A DNA stretch of 64,000 bases, from contig CAWDKV010000011.1 in NCBI GenBank assembly GCA_963803015.1, positions 310,001-374,000 of the forward strand, given 5' to 3'. This DNA comes from Berkiella sp963803015 (lineage in GTDB: Bacteria; Pseudomonadota; Gammaproteobacteria; Berkiellales; Berkiellaceae). The notes below the pieces were generated by a model that was not told the DNA's origin, made no database searches, and worked only from the letters and a program-made list of their open reading frames with translations. This document shows positions 61,681 through 64,000 of the stretch, piece by piece (the first letter of the stretch is position 1; each line of letters opens with the position of its first letter). The translations under genes and the position numbers were made by a program.

Positions 61681-61711
61681 TGTTGCTTGTTTTAAAAAAA
61701 AACAAGCAACA
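61681..61711 (-). terminator. Hairpin downstream of the glycine-zipper lipoprotein gene
   Basis: A perfect 13-base inverted repeat (tgttgcttgtttt 61681-61693 and aaaacaagcaaca 61699-61711) with a five-base A loop lies 22 bases past the minus-strand stop. The T run is within the stem rather than after it, so efficiency is uncertain. Confidence 0.6.
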
Positions 61712-61733
61712 ATGTTGTCTCTATAGGCTTGTA

Positions 61734-61970
61734 TTAGTAACGGCGTGCTTTTTGATCTTGATCATAGAGAACGCCGCCCACTGCTCCAACACCAGCACCA
61801 ATGAGAGCACCAGCGCCTGCATGGCCTGATATCGCCCCGATAGCAGCGCCACCAGCCGTGCCAAGCGCTGTACCGCCCAATACACGTCTTTCGCTTGGGG
61901 ACATGTTTTCACAACCAGCAAGAAAGAGGATGGCAATTAAGGACAGTACGATTGTTTTGGCATATTTCAT
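61734..61970 (-). CDS. Glycine-zipper lipoprotein (SlyB/OsmB-like)
   Basis: 78 residues from the ATG at 61970 (GGAGAAAATAAAG upstream; the reading from 61985 is less likely). A lipoprotein signal ends LFLAGC (C20). The mature part is a Gly-zipper: GGTALGTAGGAAIGAISGHAGAGALIGAGVGAVGG, as in SlyB, OsmB and Pal-like envelope proteins. It is probably an outer-membrane lipoprotein for envelope integrity. Confidence 0.85.
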   Translation of the reverse strand: MKYAKTIVLSLIAILFLAGCENMSPSERRVLGGTALGTAGGAAIGAISGHAGAGALIGAGVGAVGGVLYDQDQKARRY

Positions 61971-62251
61971 CTTTATTTTCTCCATGTATTAAAAAAGTTC
62001 GCCATGCTTGGAGAAAGGGAAGAGACAAAAAGTTCCACTAAGATTGAATATTTTGTAACGGTTGCTGCTTATGCGCGCAGATTGATTTTTAAACACTAGA
62101 AATTAAAAACTCTATGTATTTTGAGTTCATCAACTGTCTTTTTGCTCACCTTTTATCGGCATAATTTCACCATATATCTCGCGCAACTTTTTTATGGATC
62201 AAGAATGTTTACAATCATTTTTTAAAAGAAAAATCATATTGGAGTCAGAGG

Positions 62252-62917
62252 ATGTTGCGACAAATTATATCTGTCATCGTTGGAGTGAGTGTCACTGTAG
62301 CGAGAGTGATTTCACTTTTGAAACAAGAAGAGACACCAAGAGAAAGAGCGCTTTATAACAATCTTTGGCAAACAGCCCTATCGGGTGCAGCACAAGGGCT
62401 AACCATGCCGGACTATCCTTTATCCGATGCATTGCTTCCTGCTAGCTTAACCGTGTTGCATAGCTTTACGAGAAGGGCGCCCAGAGAGTTCTTTCCGGAA
62501 TTTGTTTTAGCAGATTATCCTGGCCTGAGAGAGGTCGAGCCCGCCTTTGCTTTAGAGGAAAGGGCACCTTTAGAAGGGGAAATATCGGTCATTCCAGCGA
62601 CTAGTTTCAAGGCACAATTGGCGGAAGTGGGTGTTGATATCAATGACGTGCCTGAGAAGTTTTTCGATAATGTTGTCACCTTCGATATAATGGAAAACCC
62701 GGTTGTTGCTATCACCTCAACTCAGATCAATGGGGAAGAAAAGCGAACAGAGCATGTGTATGACAAGTCGACTTATGTAAGATTTGGAGGGATCTGTCCG
62801 GAGAATCGTCTGGACTTTCTTGAAGTGAAAGATCATGTTACGTTACGAGCAGAAATGGAAACTTTTATTGCCGAGAAGAAGCAGGAAGCGAGTTTGCAAG
62901 GGGCAGTTTTGAGATAA
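62252..62917 (+). CDS. U-box-like protein, candidate secreted E3 ubiquitin ligase
   Basis: 221 residues. An N-terminal hydrophobic stretch (about 5-23) is followed by an unrecognised middle. Residues about 133-208 follow the U-box pattern: VPEKFFDNVVTFDIMENPVV, then HVYDKSTYVRFG, CPENRLDFLEV and TLRAEMETFI. In Legionella LubX and GobX are U-box E3 ligases delivered by Dot/Icm. No transporter is near and delivery is not shown. GGAGTCAGAGG precedes the ATG. Confidence 0.7.
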   Translation: MLRQIISVIVGVSVTVARVISLLKQEETPRERALYNNLWQTALSGAAQGLTMPDYPLSDALLPASLTVLHSFTRRAPREFFPEFVLADYPGLREVEPAFALEERAPLEGEISVIPATSFKAQLAEVGVDINDVPEKFFDNVVTFDIMENPVVAITSTQINGEEKRTEHVYDKSTYVRFGGICPENRLDFLEVKDHVTLRAEMETFIAEKKQEASLQGAVLR

Positions 62918-63064
62918 TTTAAAAAAATTTTAAGAAATTTTAAAAATAATTTTCAGGTTAGAATTTTTGAAATTTGAAGTTCTGTTAAAGTAAACGTAAA
63001 TGAGCTAAGTCCTTAAAGAATAAAAAAATTTTCCTACTTGGGTGAGATCAAAAAAAGAGACAAA

Positions 63065-63120
63065 TCACATTTCACACACACACATTTTGTCATCATTTTC
63101 TCTAATCAGAGCAAATGTGA
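63065..63120. promoter_or_regulatory. Inverted repeat upstream of the histone-like gene
   Basis: The arms tcacattt (63065-63072) and aaatgtga (63113-63120) are perfect inverted repeats, with a loop of about 40 bases containing a (CA) run. They lie 75-130 bases before the histone-like gene. A regulatory role is possible; no protein site was recognised, and no good -10/-35 pair was found. Confidence 0.3.
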
Positions 63121-63194
63121 CTGGATATATATTTTATTTTTTTAAACTGTTGTGCTAAATTTGTGATAGTTACCCTAGTATGAGGAGAGGCTAG

Positions 63195-63668
63195 ATGACC
63201 GTCCGTAAGAAAACAGCAACGAAACGCAAGGCTGCGAAAACTTCAACCGCTAAACCAGCTAAGAAGGCAACAGCTAAGCGTACAACCGCTAAGAAAGCGA
63301 CCGCTAAAACTGCAACAGCCAAAAAGGCTACCGCTACCAAGCGTAAAGTTGTAGCGAAAGCTAAAGTTGCTAAAGCTCGTAAGACTACTGCTAAGAAGAG
63401 TACGACTGCGAAGAAAGCAACCGTTAAAAAAGCGACCACAGCTAAAAAAGCAACTGCTAAAAAAGCGACTACCGCTAAAAAGCGTCCAGCCGCCAAAAAA
63501 GCAACTGCTAAAAAAGCGACCACAGCTAAGAAAGCAACAACTGCTAAAAAGCGCCCAGCCGCTAAGAAAGCAGCTGGTGCTACTAAGCGTAAAGTTGCTG
63601 CTAAAAAGCATACCGGCGCTGCTCGTAAGAGAAAAACAAGCAAAGTGGCTAAGCTGCTAAGCATGTAA
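63195..63668 (+). CDS. Histone H1-like Lys/Ala-rich protein
   Basis: 157 residues, almost all Lys, Ala, Thr, Arg and Val in repeats such as TAKKATAKKATTAKKRPAAKK. The composition and length match bacterial H1-like proteins (chlamydial Hc2, Pseudomonas AlgP-like), which bind and compact DNA. Open frames on the opposite strand are shadows of the biased sequence. The DNA has tandem near-repeats (for example about 63430-63470 and 63490-63530), so length may vary between strains. The ribosome binding site GAGGAGAGG precedes the ATG. Confidence 0.85.
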   Translation: MTVRKKTATKRKAAKTSTAKPAKKATAKRTTAKKATAKTATAKKATATKRKVVAKAKVAKARKTTAKKSTTAKKATVKKATTAKKATAKKATTAKKRPAAKKATAKKATTAKKATTAKKRPAAKKAAGATKRKVAAKKHTGAARKRKTSKVAKLLSM

Positions 63669-63675
63669 GCAGCAG

Positions 63676-63714
63676 AAAACGCGTTATATCTTTTCGGTAT
63701 AACGCGTTTTTTGT
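63676..63714 (+). terminator. Terminator of the histone-like gene
   Basis: A perfect 13-base stem (aaaacgcgttata 63676-63688 and tataacgcgtttt 63698-63710) is followed by T-rich sequence. Confidence 0.9.
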
Positions 63715-63896
63715 TTTCAATCTCCCCTCTAAATTTATACCATTATCATTATTCAATTCGAATAACAGCTCAAAAACCAATCTTTCTTGTGTCTCTGTAG
63801 TCATTGTGGTAAATTGCCAACTTACTCATTCTTTTAGCTAATCAGCTAGTTAATGGGTTGATTTACTTCAATTTTAGGGTGTTGAGGGGAATAACG

Positions 63897-64000
63897 ATGT
63901 TAGGGCAATTTATTAACTTCGTAAAAGGGCTATTATCTGCACCAAGCAGTCCTTCTAAAGTTATTGTGAATGTTGTAGAGCTGCCGCCGCCACCGCCTCC
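63897..64000 (+). CDS. 5' end of an unrecognised gene (partial at right edge)
   Basis: The ATG at 63897 follows a GAGGGGA ribosome binding site. The visible 34 codons begin MLGQFINFVKGLLSAPSSPS and turn into a run of prolines at the window edge. A Pro-rich hydrophilic protein is likely. It cannot be identified from this part. Confidence 0.6.
   Translation, partial: MLGQFINFVKGLLSAPSSPSKVIVNVVELPPPPP

Noticed and set aside
63191..63664. Long open frames opposite the histone-like gene
   Set aside because: Shadows of a low-complexity repeat; hydrophobic Ala/Leu/Val-rich translation with no start context.
1..64000. tRNA, rRNA and CRISPR arrays
   Set aside because: No cloverleaf with TTCGA-type arms, no rRNA segments and no regularly spaced direct repeats were seen; the GGTTCGA near 25049 has no matching arms.

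Overview
The window is a 64 kb chromosomal segment of a host-associated gammaproteobacterium, most likely from or near the Legionellales (Legionella, Coxiella, Rickettsiella and Berkiella-like bacteria). The basis is A+T-rich coding sequence, classical gammaproteobacterial operon order (rpsB-tsf-pyrH-frr-uppS-cdsA-dxr-rseP; bamA-skp-lpxD-fabZ-lpxA-lpxB-rnhB-dnaE; tilS-pyrG-kdsA-eno-ftsB-ispD-ispF-surE-nlpD-rpoS), and scattered traits of intracellular bacteria: a U-box-like protein, a UhpC-type sugar-phosphate transporter, a long Sel1-repeat protein, a histone H1-like protein, and many lineage-specific proteins with a membrane hairpin and a low-complexity tail. The genus is not proved by the sequence.

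Layout. 1-1.2 kb: a gene tail and a zinc-ribbon protein related to the IS1595 transposase N-terminus. 1.4-9.6 kb: map divergent from the translation, isoprenoid and phospholipid operon (rpsB to rseP). 9.6-11.5 kb: an insertion of two exported proteins and an RRM RNA-binding protein where rseP usually abuts bamA. 11.7-22.1 kb: outer-membrane assembly and lipid A genes running into rnhB-dnaE. 22.1-25.4 kb: an insertion between dnaE and accA with a cupredoxin-like protein, a TPR protein and a bufferin-type RiPP locus (Cys-rich precursor, DUF692/MNIO enzyme, DUF2063 partner). 25.6-36.0 kb: accA, tilS, pyrG, kdsA, eno, ftsB, ispD, ispF, surE, nlpD, rpoS. 36-64 kb: a mosaic of conserved genes (argS, ychJ-like, a DMT exporter, rmuC, ispG, coaX, ridA, uhpC-like, phrB, an LD-transpeptidase, a DUF4015 glycosidase-like protein) among unrecognised genes.

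The most interesting locus is at 52.7-53.16 kb. An 88-residue peptide has a textbook double-glycine leader (ending VSGG), a hydrophobic core and a His-rich tail. Upstream lie two copies of a 42-bp module, each holding a sigma70-like promoter (TTTACT-17-TAT[T/C]AT) overlapped by a Fur-box-like palindrome. This arrangement resembles iron-regulated class II microcins, but no export or immunity genes are recognisable nearby. Other points of interest are the U-box-like protein, a frameshift in the Sel1 gene at a G/C homopolymer, two neighbouring paralogous membrane proteins, a membrane protein translationally coupled to photolyase, and several palindromic repeat elements.

No rRNA, tRNA, CRISPR array, complete insertion sequence or prophage was recognised. 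No gene-free stretch exceeds about 300 bases.
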